From Hyperoodon ampullatus (taxonomy: Eukaryota; Chordata; Mammalia; Artiodactyla; Ziphiidae), in assembly GCA_949752795.1 (NCBI GenBank), contig OX457068.1:55828516-55892515 (forward strand): a stretch of 64,000 nt of DNA, given 5' to 3'. Shown piece by piece: positions 34,640-48,547 of this stretch (positions within the stretch are counted from its first letter, which is position 1; each line of letters begins with the position of its first letter). The translations under genes were made by a program, and so were the position numbers. Under the pieces are notes generated by a model. That model had not been told where the DNA came from and made no database searches. It saw only the letters and a list, made by a program, of their open reading frames with translations.

Positions 34640-35450
34640 GTTCCCCTCCTGTCCTCTACCTAGGTCCCAGAGTCAGAGACTTGGGGGAATCCTTGATTCT
34701 TCCCTTTTTCTGATCTCCCATGTCCAATCAATTTGCTGGGTCTTATGGTTTCTACCCTTAAATATCTCTGGAATGTGTCTACTCTTATTTGGTCCATAAT
34801 GCCATCATCCTGTTGAGGCCACCATCTACTCGTACCTGGAATACAATATTTTGATAACTGCTTACCTGACTTCCAGCCACATTCTTTGCAAATGCATTCA
34901 CACAAATGAGCCAAAGTGACCTAAATGTCAAATACTACAATGTCCTAAGTTTCACAGATAACCTCAATCTTTCACACATTTCTTCTTCATGCCTGTTTAA
35001 TTGATTCTCTTTAAAATCATATGATAGCTCACCCTGGCTCTTAAGGAGACTGGGCTCCTCATCATGGCTTTTAGGTACTTGCTTCTCTGGCCCCAGCTTG
35101 ACTTACAGGACTTTTCTCCAAACACTCAACAGAAGGGTGTATAATCTGGGCCCACAGACTTCCTTTCTGCTTCTCTCCTGCCTTCCAGCCTCATGCCACT
35201 CCAGCCATGTTTCACTTATCTCCATCTTTGGAAGTTATGGCACCAATATGTTGTATTTCTATTGTGTTCTGCCCTTGGTTTTAATGATCATCACTTATTG
35301 TAAATTTGTATTCTAGTCTTTTCCTCAGCTCTATAGTTCAATAAGAGGAGGGCTCAGTTTGACTTATTCATTTCTTACCATATGAGGCTAGATCAGTACC
35401 TGGCATTAAGTAAATAGCTGATAATCAATAGTTGTTTGAATAAATGTGGG
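34640..35450 (+). mobile_element. L2 LINE 3' end, sense
   Basis: Follows the L2 ORF2 end and 3' UTR: TTGGGGGAATCCTTGATTCT, TGTCCAATCAATTTGCTGGG, ACCATCTACTCGTACCTGGA, TCATGCCACTCCAGCCATG and the end GTTTGAATAAATGTGG. Frames are broken. One of the better preserved ancient repeats here. Confidence 0.8.
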
Positions 35451-35959
35451 ACTGAGTGAAGGCAAAGATAAAGTTCTATAAGATAATGGTAACTTTTATC
35501 TATAAACCAGCAGCAAAGGATTGAGGTTAGCTGGGGTTCAAGAGAACCACACAGATCATTCCATTGTGGGAAACCATATGCAGAAAAGCATTAGGAAAAT
35601 TCTGTCAGCATAATAACGGAAAGCACTGGTCTGATAGAAGGAGTAGGTGAATGCTGGAAATACTGGGAAATTGACATAGGTGTTAGGGGAGGGGACATAG
35701 TTAGGAATACAGAAGACCTTGACAACAGAACATATATTTATATTTAATGAGGTAATAATATGTAATATTTAAAACATTTGACCTATCATCTGGAACTTGT
35801 CAGGGAAAGAAGGAGGAAAGCTTGTGTGAAGGGCACTAAAACTCCACTCTTTCCCCTATTCAGATACTAGAGCAGAAAGAGATCCTCTTTCTACAATCCT
35901 TGAATTGGACAGGAAGTTTTCTTAAATCTGTGATTGGCAGGAAGGATGCCTCAAAATGT

Positions 35960-36195
35960 AAGTTCACAGGCCCAGTGGTCTGATGGATAAATCTAAAGCA
36001 ATGTACTTCTATATCCCAGCTGTACAATATCAGGCAAGTTATTAAACCTCCCTGAACCTCAGTTCTCTCCTTTGAAAATGGGGATACAAATAACTGAACT
36101 TACCTCATACGGCTGTCATGAGGAAGAAGGAATATAGCTCAGGTAAAGTGCTTGACACATAGTAAACATTCAATGAAAGTACCTATTATTTTCAT
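35960..36195 (-). mobile_element. MIR SINE, antisense
   Basis: GCAAGTTATTAAACCTCCCT, then a CTTTGAAAATGGGGATACAA core and GACACATAGTAAACATTCAA are the MIR core and tail in reverse orientation. Well preserved for its age. Confidence 0.85.
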
Positions 36196-36199
36196 GACA

Positions 36200-39100
36200 T
36201 ACTGTACTTCTTTTTATTATTTTGTGTTTGCAGTTTCCATTCTAAGATAAAAAGGTTCAGTTTGAGTTATGTACCCTTGTTAAATTAGTTTTCTATTGTG
36301 GTTTTTTATTAAATGTCATGTAAGAATCAAAGTAGAAATAAATAATCATGCAGACAAGATGTTACACCACAAAAGAGCTGCAGAACACAAATGAGGGAAA
36401 TTTTACCTTTTGTGTCACTGTCTAATTCACCTGAAGGACTGTGAGACATTCAGAAGAACATGATACTCTGTGAATTAGTAAGCGAGTTAACTCATTTGAT
36501 CAAATATTCAAAGATGATAAATCAACAAATGTTCTCTATTCATTTATGACAAATGTGATTCACACAGCACACGATAATTCAGATGACAGCAGACACACGT
36601 GGAGAGCCTGTTTAGCCCTCAAAGCAGAACTACATATAGGGCTGCATCAAGGTGAATTAACAGAAGTATGCTCTGGAATAAACCACAGCAAAGCTGGAGA
36701 TTCTGTGGTGAGGACAAGAAAGCCGAGACCCAGAAGAACAAGGGAAACAGAGTTGACAGAGAAATTGGCTCTGAAAAAGATGTTAGTTTTCTCCAAGTCA
36801 GTTTCCAAAGGAATTATCAAGCTCAGCCACAGGTCCATATGCACCAGTATAAGAAAAGTCCAATGATTGTGCAGAGCAGAGTCCAGGACAGCAACGTTTA
36901 TTGTAGTTAGGCAGAATACCATCTTGTTGTGGGAAAATAATTCATTCATGGCCTGGAGCCATGATGAGAGGAATTCAGCCCCTTTGGGAAAGATCTAACA
37001 GGAACTAGATAGGGAAATAATATGCAATCCAAGTTGACTGACGTGTAAGGAAACAGATTAAGAGCCTGTTTGCTTGTTTGTTTGTTTTACTAGGCAGGAT
37101 AAAAGAGCAAAGAAAGGTATAGGAATTAAGTGTGACTTAGTAGCAGGATAGACCATATATTTCAATAGAATACTTTTACAGAATCTAAAGTTCATTCTTA
37201 TTCCACTAGGTATTGCAAATATTTGGTAGCACAACTACCAAGTTCCACTACTATGTTAGGAATTGGTAACTTCCCAATTCCTAACTGATAAACTTTGAAT
37301 CTCTGTTAACACTGGCTATTATAATAGGGCCATGGACTTGTGGTTCTATCCATAAGAAAGTTCAACTTCAGGGACGTGAAAAATGGCACAATTAATAGAA
37401 TCAAAGCAGTGACTAGAAACCTAGAAACAAGTCAGCGTGGTCAGACCTATGTGTCATAAGACAACACCATGTTATTCACTAAGGAGAATGATGGAAACAA
37501 CCATCTCTTCCCTCTATTATTATGAGTACTGGGAACCTTTTTATTAAATTGTATGTTGACTTGAAAATGAGATGAGAGCTTCAAATGTTTCTGATTGAAC
37601 TATAGTGCTTATGTACAGGTAGTTCTTGGAATTTTTATTCTGGTTATTTTACAGTTAAATATAAATTTTTAGAAAAGAAAGAAAGGCTAGTGAAAACCAA
37701 AGGACCATTTTTTTCTTGTTTATTTGTTTCATTTGCAAATGAATGTCTGTTTTCTTAGGATGGTAAAACATGTTTAAAAAAACCTAACCATTACTCTTCT
37801 CTCACTTATTTAAAAACTCCTTTAGAGGAACAATATAGCTTTTGGTTTCTTCTCCATTGCTAGTATGTTTCTTAAAAGCATTTTGTATGTGCAGAATATC
37901 CAAGTATATCCCTACGTAGTTGATAATTGCTATGTATTTTTACCCTTTATGAGGAGATGCATAATTAGGGCTCCCCCTTGAACTCAATGGCTTAATGTAG
38001 CATTGAAAATTAAAATAAAATGCTATTGAACACTTGAGAGAAGCTAATTGGTGAAGTATAATGGTTCAATATCAATAAAAGTAAATGTTGATATGATCTT
38101 TAGAAACCATCTTTAAAAGTAATCTGTCTTCATTAAAGGTCATGGCAATGGACTAAAAGGCAACATCTAATAATTATTTTTCTTATCTTTAACTTATTTT
38201 AACTTTTCTTAGGTGATAATTTGCAAAAGAAGTTCACATTTCTTTATTTAGATATAAAGCTTTGTGAAACAAACAAACTAAAAACACTCTAATTATTTAG
38301 GTGTCACGTTCTTTTGACCAAATCTGTCCTTGTACGTCTATGTGAAGAACTTTTCTTATACTAGCAAGGGACCTTGTATTCCAGAAAACAAAATGTACAA
38401 CTAAAAAATATTTGCAGTTGTTTTAAAGAAAAAACACACTTTCAAACTCATTTTTTAAAACTGCTTTCAATAATCTCCATTTTCAAAGTGTAGGAGTTGA
38501 GACTGGCTGAGAGGGGGGAAAAAGGGATTGTAAAAGCTCCACACAACTTGTCTCATTTGGCACATCTACAGTTGAATGTTTTAGCTTTGTTGCCAAGATG
38601 GTTAAGTTAACACTTAATTAGTATGTGTACAAAGAAAAACATGCTTCTGGGCAGCACAATTTTGTATTTCCCCCCACTGCCCCACAAATAAATAGCCTGG
38701 TTTCTGACCAAAATATTCAAGGAAAAGGCTGTGCTTGCCTGGGGCAGAGGCCAGATGCCTCAACTTCCAGCTTCCTTCCATCAAAGCTGTGCAGTTTGGA
38801 AATTAAAATCTACAGCAATAATGAAACATATTAAAATGCATGCAAAGTCTTGAGGGCTTATAATATGCTAAAAACTGGCAATGCATGTTTACATCCATAT
38901 ATCAACTTGGATGTGCTGAAAAGATTTAAAGTGTAAAAAAATATGCAAATATGTGTCATATTGTCACACTTGGTCTCTCTAATGGAACTCCCTTTCATCT
39001 CAAGTCGTTTTAATTTCATGAATATTACATGGCCCTCACACCTTTTACTCCTGCTGTTGCTAGGCTGAGAAGATTATGAAAATATGTTAATAGTAACTTT

Positions 39101-41040
39101 CATCAAATAAAAGTTTCAATATTCCAAATAAAGCATTTCTCCCCTCCTCTCAAAATACAAATGGTGAAGTGTTTCACGCTATTTTGTTTCCCTGTGGGAG
39201 ACTAGATAACTATAGGCCAATTAAATTAATGAGAAAAGACCATGTGAATAGCAATATTTGTACATAATCCTGGCTGGCTGCACATATAGACAGATATATG
39301 GTAGTCTTTAAATATTCTTGAGAAATGAAAAGTCCCAACTCTGGGGTATTGATAGTGTATAGAGATGATTTTTAAATTAGGTTGTCTTACACAAAAGCCC
39401 ATGATTTTATATTTAATTGTTGAAACACTATGGGAAGTAGAAAGGGGAGGGGAAGTTTGAGGAATCTGTGTTCATTTACAAAGGTGAAGAACAATGATAA
39501 TATTGGAATTTCAGATAATCCTCCTCCCCCAAAAAACATACATAAAAGGATATACTCTGTCCATCTCGGACACATTGCCCCAAAAGTTTCAGAATGACAG
39601 CCTTTTTCCTTTATCCTGACATCTGTTGAAAGGCTCATTTTGATGTGCCTTACTGACATCGTTATACTTGGTGGATGCAAAGCAAATAGAATCATTCTTT
39701 TCTAGACCTAATTCTCACCAATGGAGAAGAACTAGTAGCTTTGTATAAATAATAAGAATCTTATACTAAGTGCCACCCTGGATTTCATAACAGGGAGAAT
39801 ATAAAAACAACAACTTGGAGTTTATTTAGAACTTTATTTTAGAAGAGCACTTGTTTTAATACATTTGGAGAAAAGATCATTTTTAACCCATGAACAGTTA
39901 TTCTATACATATTTAAAGGATGGGAAACTGAAAAAGTGATATTCTGACAACAATTGAAATGAGGAAGTTACTAGGTCTCTGGCCCAGGAAACCTTCATAT
40001 GCGCTCTGGTCCTTAAAAGTGTTTGCACAGGTGATGAAAGGAAGGACACTCAAACAAGAGGGATGCAGACAAGAAGCCTGTTCATGGGAGGTTCACAATG
40101 AGAAGGCTGAAGTGTAAAGTGTGCAAATACGACACATATTTCCTGAGATGCCAAGGAAAGCAAGAAGGATATTGGAAACTATGTTTTGAAAGAAAACTGC
40201 AGGAAGAATAAGCTGCAGCCAAAGACAGGTGGTCTTGTGCTGACAGGTGACAAAAAGAAGATAGGCCTCCATTACTGTGTTGTTCTTTTTATGAATTGTT
40301 GCTGTTGTTATTGCTGTTTGTGTTCTTTTCTCTTGTATTGTTGCTATCCCCTAAAAGAAGAGTTTATAGATTAGAACTGTTAGACCAAAAAACAAAAAAT
40401 GGAAAATGCAACCCTTGTTATGTGAAGCCAGAGGAACTAAGCACACAGAACTTTTCATTTGGTTTTACTTTATTTATCAGATATTCCTCTTTTTCTCTTA
40501 AGTAACATATAATCTTAGTAGAAACTTTGGCTATTCCCCCAATTTGGATAGAAAGCGACATTCTCTTTCTCCATCATTCAAAGGCAACTTCTCCATGTAT
40601 CATGCAAAATTTAGATTATACTCTTTAAACAATTTTATATGCTACATTTTAAAACTAAAGATTGTCTCCTGAATACATCATTAAGAATGGTTTATGTCTC
40701 AATCAGTTGCTACATAATGTTTCATATTACATGTTTTTCATCAATATTGGATTCTTTGTTTTAAAGACTTGTCAAATAATATAAATGAGATACAAAATAT
40801 TGTTTATACATCTTTGTCCATATTTAGTTATAGCTTTGGACAAATTCCTTTTAAGGGGATCAGCACACTTTATAAAATAATCATATTTACTAAGTTTAAA
40901 AATGTAATAAAAGAGATAAGGTAAATTATCCTTTAAAATATATTTCACCCTGTATTACTTATTTTTCCTTATTGGCTGTAATGTATGAATTGGATTTTAA
41001 AAGAGAACATGGATAAGGCTTCCCTGACTGGTAACAGTGA
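36200..41040. other. Longest repeat-poor stretch; unassigned
   Basis: About 4.8 kb with no confident mobile element and no gene motif. Open frames here (for example 36546-36866 and 39387-39695) are short and show no domain. The sequence is of higher complexity than its surroundings, particularly 38100-39250, where ATTA-rich and GC-balanced segments alternate. Such blocks in gene deserts often hold distal regulatory elements, but this is inference only. Confidence 0.35.
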
Positions 41041-41049
41041 GGTAGATTT

Positions 41050-42650
41050 TTTCAAAATAAACGTCTTTGAAAAACAATGAAAAAAAATTAATGACATAAA
41101 AACTCATTGAACAATGTGTCTAGCATTCTAGTTAAAAATAACACATCACTCAAAAGAACAAAGGAATATGAGTAAGGAGTAAAAACTACAGATAGGAGAA
41201 ATATACCTACTTACACTTCATATACTGAAAATGCTTAACCCAGATTAAAAAATGGCAGTTCTCACTAAGTTTAAAGAAATAAAAAGCAGGCTGACAATAC
41301 CTGCATGACAAAAGACAGTTTATGAGAGCAGATATGAAGAAAACAGAATAGGACAATAGATATAAAATACAATAAAGCAAATTAAAAACTCAGTGGAAAT
41401 GTTTAGCAGTAAAAATGACACATCCCAATTGAGAATTAATAAGATAGTTGCAAAGATACTGTTCATGAGAAAACACAAGGAGAAACTAAACACAAAATTC
41501 AAGAGAGAATATGCTTTCAGAGAATAGAATGAGTATAAGAAGGATAGCAGAGAGAAGACTGGGTGGAGGTAACATGCAGAAAGATAAGGGCTGAAAGTTC
41601 TTTAGACCTGATAATAAACCAGTTCATAGATTCAGCCCTAAGCAAGATAAATTAAATAGAAATTCATACCAGGAGACATCATAGAGAAATTGTTGAAAAT
41701 GAAAGTCAAAGGAAAACCAAAGTCAGCCAGCAAATAAAACACAGATTTCCTTTAAAGAGTGCAGGTAGACTGACAACTGTCTTCACAAATGAAAGAATTA
41801 AAGCAAAAAAAAAAAAAAACATGGAATGTTATCTTCAAAATACCAAAAGAAACCAATTACACATTGATGCTACATGCATTAAAAATAACTGTAAGGATAG
41901 AAGTAAAAATCAGGGCCTTTTGAAACAGAAGCTGAGAGGATTAATCACCAGAGATACTTATTAAAGGACTGTTAAAGTATGGATTTCAAACAGAGAGAAT
42001 GTGATTCTTGATAAAAATTTCAGTAATATTTTATCTGTGATGTTAAAAAGCAATGGAAGTAGTACACATGTGGACAAATGTAAATAGATATTGATTACAT
42101 AAAACAATAATAATGTCTGTTGTATATTTTTAAATAGAAATAAAATGCTAGACATAATGCCATGAGACAAAAATCACATAGGTTTACAAAGGTATTCATA
42201 GGTAATGATAATCCAAAACGAAAATACAAGATTTTATTAATTTTATACTTTGGTTAGTTATTTGTGCTGCTAAATTTTCTCAGACATAGTCATAAAAGAG
42301 AGTGCATAACTAAACAGAAAAAAAATCACAAAATAGGATCATGGATATAAACCTATATTGTATTAAATATAAAAGACAATCCAGGTAAAAGACAATCATA
42401 TTCATGCCAGAATAAAAAAGCAAATGCTATTTATAAAAGATCCACATAAAGCATAAGATACAAAAAGGTTGAGATTCAAATTCTACATGTCAGACAAAAT
42501 AGATTGTATGGAATAAAATACACTGATGATTGAGATAATTACTTTATCATGATGAGTTTCAAATGACCAAGAAGATCTAAGCATTTAATATGTATGCCTT
42601 TCAAAACACAACCTCAATTTATAGAACAAATTTACTAACTTAAAAACAAT
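41050..42650 (+). mobile_element. Old L1M-type fragment, ORF1 end to endonuclease, sense
   Basis: Collinear with L1 from the ORF1 C-terminal part (ACTGTCTTCACAAATGAAAG and AGCTGAGAGGATTAATCACC near 41770-41960), through the inter-ORF region (AATAAAATGCTAGACATAAT near 42140), to the start of ORF2 endonuclease (ACATGTCAGACAAAATAGATT near 42485). Heavily mutated, with no usable frame. Confidence 0.7.
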
Positions 42651-42654
42651 AAAA

Positions 42655-43490
42655 AAATTTGAAAAAGTTAAAACTAAAAAAATTTAAAAATATTATTCCA
42701 GTGTGGCAGATTCTTTCTGTGATTGACTGAATGAAAAATTGAAATGTGTCACCTATATTTCAAATCAAAACATGTGACCCAGTGATTGAACTTATTATCA
42801 AAGCCTAATGAATTCCCTCTAAACTCATTTTTGACTAATCAAAAAACAAAAAAAAAAGAAGATAGTACTTACATCACAAATTAGCAACATGTTGCCTTTG
42901 TCATTAAAAATCATCTGTAAAACAGAAAAAAAAAATGCACAGCCTTCGATGACTTGAAATTTTCTTCATCCATGATTATGAATTGCATGTATATTGATAA
43001 TCTAAATCTAGGTTTGCTGCTTTACATTAATAAATGGACTCAGTTTCAGTTACAACATTGACTGCTGGGGAAAAGCTGAAGGCTGCTGATTCTGGGTATC
43101 TCTGTTTCTTCAACATTTAGAACCAGTATAAAAAATAAACACGGACAATTCTACTCTTTATCATGACCAAAGTACCTGCTGAACCAGCTAGCCCACTGGG
43201 CCTGTTGATTAAGCAGAGATGGTCAGTGATGGCATGGTAGACTTTTCACTTAGAATCATGTACTTTTTCAAAGTGTTCCCTTTATTATCTGTCCTAAAGC
43301 TTAACTACTTATAACTGCTCAGGTTTATTATAAATGGAGTAGCAAAGCTTATAAGGTCATGCAACCCTGATTACAACTGCAGAAAATCAACCCAGATTCA
43401 TTTTAATGAGATACATAATGTCTTAGTGAATTTTTTTATCTTTCTTTTCTCCCTTCCTTTTCTTTCTTTCTTTTTCTCTTTCTTTCTTTC

Positions 43491-43522
<32 letters not shown>

Positions 43523-45985
43523 TTCCTTGAGGTGAGGTTTCGTCTCTTCACATGCTTTTCAAAATCAAGGTTTATTAATTGGTTGGAAGATTCTTTAGTT
43601 TATGTCTCTTGACCCTGCTCCTTCAAATTTCTTCTTGGAGTAAGTAAAGTGAGAGTCATTCTAAGAAACCAGAACAGACAAATTCATGGTGAACACTCAG
43701 AATTAAAAATGTACCTATAAAAAGCAGGTCATAGGTTTTCAGGTTTATTTTCCTTCTGCTGAATCCATCATCACAATATGCAAATAAGAGAGATGACTGC
43801 AGTCAAGTGACTTACCACTGATAATGGGAAAAGAGAAAACAACTGTCTGATTATGGAAGGAAGATGGACTACTACCAGCAAAAAACTGAAAATTTTGTCA
43901 ATTAATTGTGGGTTTTGTTTGAGTTGTATGAAACTACTTGTGGGGAAGTTTTATTATCCACCATATTAATTTAACTGAGCAACTCATTTGGCTATTTGTT
44001 GACACAGGAAATGTGAAAGAGGAAGTAAAATATTATGCTTATGATTGATGATAATTTTTACATACTCAGAATGCCAGGTAGCCAACTGGGTGAATGCATA
44101 TACAATAGTTAAAGCGAATCATATGGGCCAGCTACCAAAACTTTTTACCACAATTGTAGCCTCATATGATCCTAAGGAAAATTTGAATAAATAAGTAGGT
44201 GTCAATATATACAAATTATTCCCTTCATGAAGGATTAGATTGTCCCACTCTTTCTGACCACCATATCTCATGAAAAAGATATCAAGACAGACTAAGCTTT
44301 ACTTTTTAGTGGGGTTTCTCAAGCATTAGCTTTGCTAATAATCCCTCATTTTAACACCAGTCCATACTTAAATAATTATTTCTATTATTATTATTAATAT
44401 CTCATTATTCTTATAACTTAGCCTAGTATTTCCTTTAGATACTGTATGATAGATGGTACTGACCCAAAGTAAGTTTAGAATTGGTGTTTTATAATGTAAG
44501 CACATATCACCTTTTACAGAAGTCTATTATCAACAACAGCAAGAAGATCCTATATTCAATTTTTAATTGGTCACCATATTTGCTATAATTATCTTTATAT
44601 ATAATTCATATATATTTAGTCAGAATGTTATAGTATTGGGAATACTAGACATTGAGTGCAAACATTTCAATATATAGATGAAGAATCTAAAGCCCCAAGA
44701 AGTGACACTGGTGGCAAAATAAAAAAAGGTACCCAATTATCTTGACCTCTAATCTAGTAATTTTTTAATAAAATATTAGTTTTGGTTATCAACCTAGAAG
44801 AGAGTAGCAAAAACAGAAGAAAGACCCAAAATAGTAAATGTCAATCACCCCAAAAGTCAGAGTATGAGGGTGAGTTTCACCTACTAAAAGATAACTTTTT
44901 AAAAAAGACCAAAATTATGTGCATGAAGACAAAGATTAACAGAGCCAGATCATAAACTGAAAACATAGAGACAGCAGAGAAAGGGATTTTTATTTTTCTA
45001 CCCCATTCTAGAATAATACAAACAAGAACACTTTTAAAATATTAAATAACTTAATTGGAGGCAAGCATTATAGTATACCTATTATTTTAATGGTAAAGTA
45101 TATCCAAGTATAATGACCCATCAAAAAGCAATGCGTTGAGGATATTATGCACTTAGCACTACATTTAGTGGTGACATGAGTGTGTGTTCACTGGCTTACA
45201 ATAGATTGTAAGTCAAACTCAAAAAAATTAAAACTTGTGAAATAGTTTTCTAAATAACTGTCAATTCACATGACATTATTTTATTAGAGCCACTGTGGTT
45301 CTAAACATCTTATTCAAACAGCTAAAATCAGCCTTACCGAATGATGCAAACAGAAAGGTTTTCAATGGGGACTGATGAAAAGCTATATGAAGGGAGAGAA
45401 GAGGATATTCCAAGGAAGGAAAGAGAATGGGCAAGGTTGAGTAGTCAGCAAGAGAGCACAAAGAAGACAGCACAGTCCACAGTAGAAAATATACTCTGAA
45501 GGCATTCAGAGTGAGCAATAGAAAAGCAGTTAGCAGGGCAGCCCAGGTAATCTAACTGGAGGTGTTTGTATTTCATATATAATAAATACCTGAGAGATTA
45601 GTAAGGGAGTGAGGATTTTTGTAGGATATTGGTAAGTTTGTGTGCTCAAATCATTCCTTGATAACTCTGTCAGATTTCTGGGCTACATGGATTTTGATAC
45701 TAAATTTAATGTCAAAGAATATTCTCTTCCATGCTGTCAATTGACATAATTAGCTATCCACTCAAATTTTTCCTTGATTGGACTATTTAAATATCTAAGA
45801 AGTACTCACTTTAAGTTGGTGATTATTGTTAGTCTTAAATCAATATTTAAATACATGTATTTAATGTATATCAGAAGAAACAATATCAGTGCAGACATTA
45901 CACTAAAGTAAGACAAATAACCATGTTGACTGTCCAAACCTCAGAAAACTCAAGCATAGTTTCTCTTTTGTTGTTTTACAAGATA
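42655..45985. other. Unassigned sequence with a pyrimidine microsatellite
   Basis: Apart from the (CTTT)n at 43441-43526 I recognise no repeat or gene. A weak SINE-like segment occurs near 44610-44720. Confidence 0.35.
43441..43526. repeat. (CTTT)n pyrimidine microsatellite
   Basis: About 85 bp of T and C only, mostly CTTT units. Confidence 0.95.
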
Positions 45986-45989
45986 CATG

Positions 45990-46510
45990 ATGTTTGTTAA
46001 ATTAATATTCATAATTGATATATTTGCCCAGATATTTCACTCCTAGATGTTTGTCCCATAGACAGTGAAACAAGGGTTCATTACATCTTTGTATAAGAAT
46101 GTTCATAGCAACTTCATTCATAATAGCCTGAAATAGGAAAGAACACAAATGTGTATAAACAGGAGAATGGATGAAAAAATTTTGGCATATTAATACAATG
46201 GAGTACTACTTAAGAGTAAAAAAAACAGACTACTGATACACTCAATACCATTATACAAAAATATAATCTGAGTCAAAGAACCTGGACATAACCATAAATA
46301 ATGTATATGACATTCTACAATAAACAAAAGTTACCTATGATGATAGAAATCAGGTCAGTAGCTGCTTCTGTGATGAAAGAGCTTGCCTGAGAAGGAGCAC
46401 AAGAGGGCCTTCTGTGGGGTTAGAACTCTTCTATGTCTTGATACACATTCATCAGCACACTAAAGATCTGGCAGTTTGCTGTAAAGTAAAATTCACCTTA
46501 ATAAAAGTTA
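45990..46510 (+). mobile_element. Ancient L1 3' end, sense
   Basis: CCCAGATATTTCACTCCTAG, AAGAATGTTCATAGCAACTT, GAGAATGGATGAAAAAATTT and ATACAATGGAGTACTACTTA parallel the end of L1 ORF2, followed by a 3' UTR-like part ending near AATAAAAG. Very diverged. Confidence 0.7.
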
Positions 46511-46514
46511 ACAT

Positions 46515-47590
46515 ACATAGTTGTTTTTCTATGTGCATTTAACTTCCACTGGAACCTGTATTGGACTAATTATTAGAGGGTTTACCATTTTACCTTTTCA
46601 TCACTCTGCTTGATGAAGGGCTTGAAAGATTTTCTCTGTTATATATAATGTGTATTTCTTTATTGTTTTGACGTATTTGGGGAAATTGTTGTGGGCTTCC
46701 CTAAGAGAATATTTGTTTTTATCAGATATATCTTACAAATGTCTGAATAAAATTTATAATGGGATTTTGCTCTTAAACATAATATTAATACTTCAGTTAT
46801 GAAGTGAGTTATGAGCAAAAAACCTCCTGACCATCCTTAAACTATTCAAATGTATCCACATTTCTCTTAATATAAAATATAGCTTGGTATGCCTTTTCTG
46901 TATTTTTCCTTTTCCTCTTCACCGCATGATGCTGTACAGTTCAAGGCTAATATTACCTGTAATTACAGTTCCTTTTCTCAACATCTTGATCAACAACTTC
47001 AATGTTTTGGTCTTTTATTTCCTCAAATTATGTGAGTTCAGCTCAGAAGGCATAGCTTTACCATTTTGTACTCAAATAGTTAGATTTGGGGAATGAGTCC
47101 TAATAGTACTCTTTAATTTTAAGAAATTCGACATGTTCATATTATATGCTATAGAAGATTCCTCACTCATTTAAATGGTTCTGGTTATTAGTGAGGATTA
47201 AATAGAATGGCTTTTAGTGTACTCTCCAAAACTCAGTGAGAATAATGCCCTAGAAATTAGGACATCAAGCTTCTCTTCCCAGTTACATCACAAATTCCTG
47301 CCCAGCAGTTAATTTCATTCCTAGAACATGATTTGTTCATATATAGAGAATGCTTGTATGAAAAATAAATCTAGGGTTCCTTCTGGCTCTAATTATAAGG
47401 GTGTACTTATTATAGTTGCAGTTTAAAAGTGAAATAAAGCAATCTAAAGTTAAAGACTCCAAATGTGCACACTGTATATAAATATTTTGTGGTTAAAGGT
47501 AAAACATGTATTGAACAATGTTTAATGAATTAGATTTTCCCCAGTACAGTGTCACTGTCCTATATAAACTTTGTTTGCTTGCTTTTTTGT
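46515..47590. other. Unassigned AT-rich sequence
   Basis: No gene or recognisable repeat. Confidence 0.4.
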
Positions 47591-47594
47591 GTCT

Positions 47595-47964
47595 TTCTTC
47601 TTCAGTTTTTTGAGATGCAATTAACATACAGCACTGTGTAAGTTTAAGGTGCACAACACATTGACATACATCATGAAATGATAATCCCAATAAATTTAGT
47701 GAATATCCATCATCTCACATTGGTACAAAATTAAATAAATAGAAAAATATTTTTTTCCTTGTGATGAGAACTCGGGATTTACTCTCTTAACAACTTTTAT
47801 ATATAACATACAGCAGTGCTAATTATATTTATGATACTGTATATTACATCCCTAGTACTTTTTTATCTTGTAACTGGAAGTTTGTACCTTTTGACTGCCT
47901 TCGTTTAACTCCCCCACCCCACAGCCTGCACCTCCAGTAACCACAAATCTGATCTCTTTTTCTA
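47595..47964 (-). mobile_element. L1 3' UTR fragment, antisense
   Basis: TTTTGAGATGCAATTAACAT, then AAGGTGCACAACACATTGAC and GTAACCACAAATCTGATCTC form an L1 3' UTR in reverse orientation. It stops where a second L1 3' end begins at about 47966, suggesting either a truncated copy or a host for the next insertion. Confidence 0.75.
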
Positions 47965-47965
47965 T

Positions 47966-48473
47966 GTTTGTTTGTTTTTGAAGTATAATTGACCTACAAC
48001 ACTCTGTTAGTGTTTGTTACACAACATAATGATATGATATTTCTATAAATTTCAAAATGATCACAAAATGATAAATCTAATTATGATCTCTCACCATACA
48101 AATATGCCACATAATTATTCTCTACATCCCCCAGACTGTACATTTCATACAAGGCCTCATTTATTTTGCAGCTGGAACTCTGTACCTCTTAATCCCCCAC
48201 CTATTTATTTTCCTCCCCTCACTCTCTCCTCTCTGGCAACCACTGGTTTGTTTTCTGTATCTATGAGTCTGTTTCTATTTTGTTATATTTGACTCTTGTA
48301 TTTGTTTTTTAGATTCTACATATAGGTGAAATCACAGAGTATTTGTCTTTCTCTACCTGACTTATTGCACTTAGCCTAATACCCTCTAGGTCAATTCATG
48401 TTGTCATGAATGTCAAGATTTCATTATTTTTCATGCCTGAGAAATAGTCCACTCTGTGTGTGTGTCTGTGTAT

Positions 48474-48547
<74 letters not shown>

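Noticed and set aside
36546..36949. Overlapping frames of about 80-106 aa on both strands
   Set aside because: Lack of any domain and mutual overlap point to chance.
41010..41050. GGCTTCCCTGACTGGTAACAG, resembling a second CHR SINE start
   Set aside because: Similarity ends after about 20 bp; no SINE body or A-rich tail follows.
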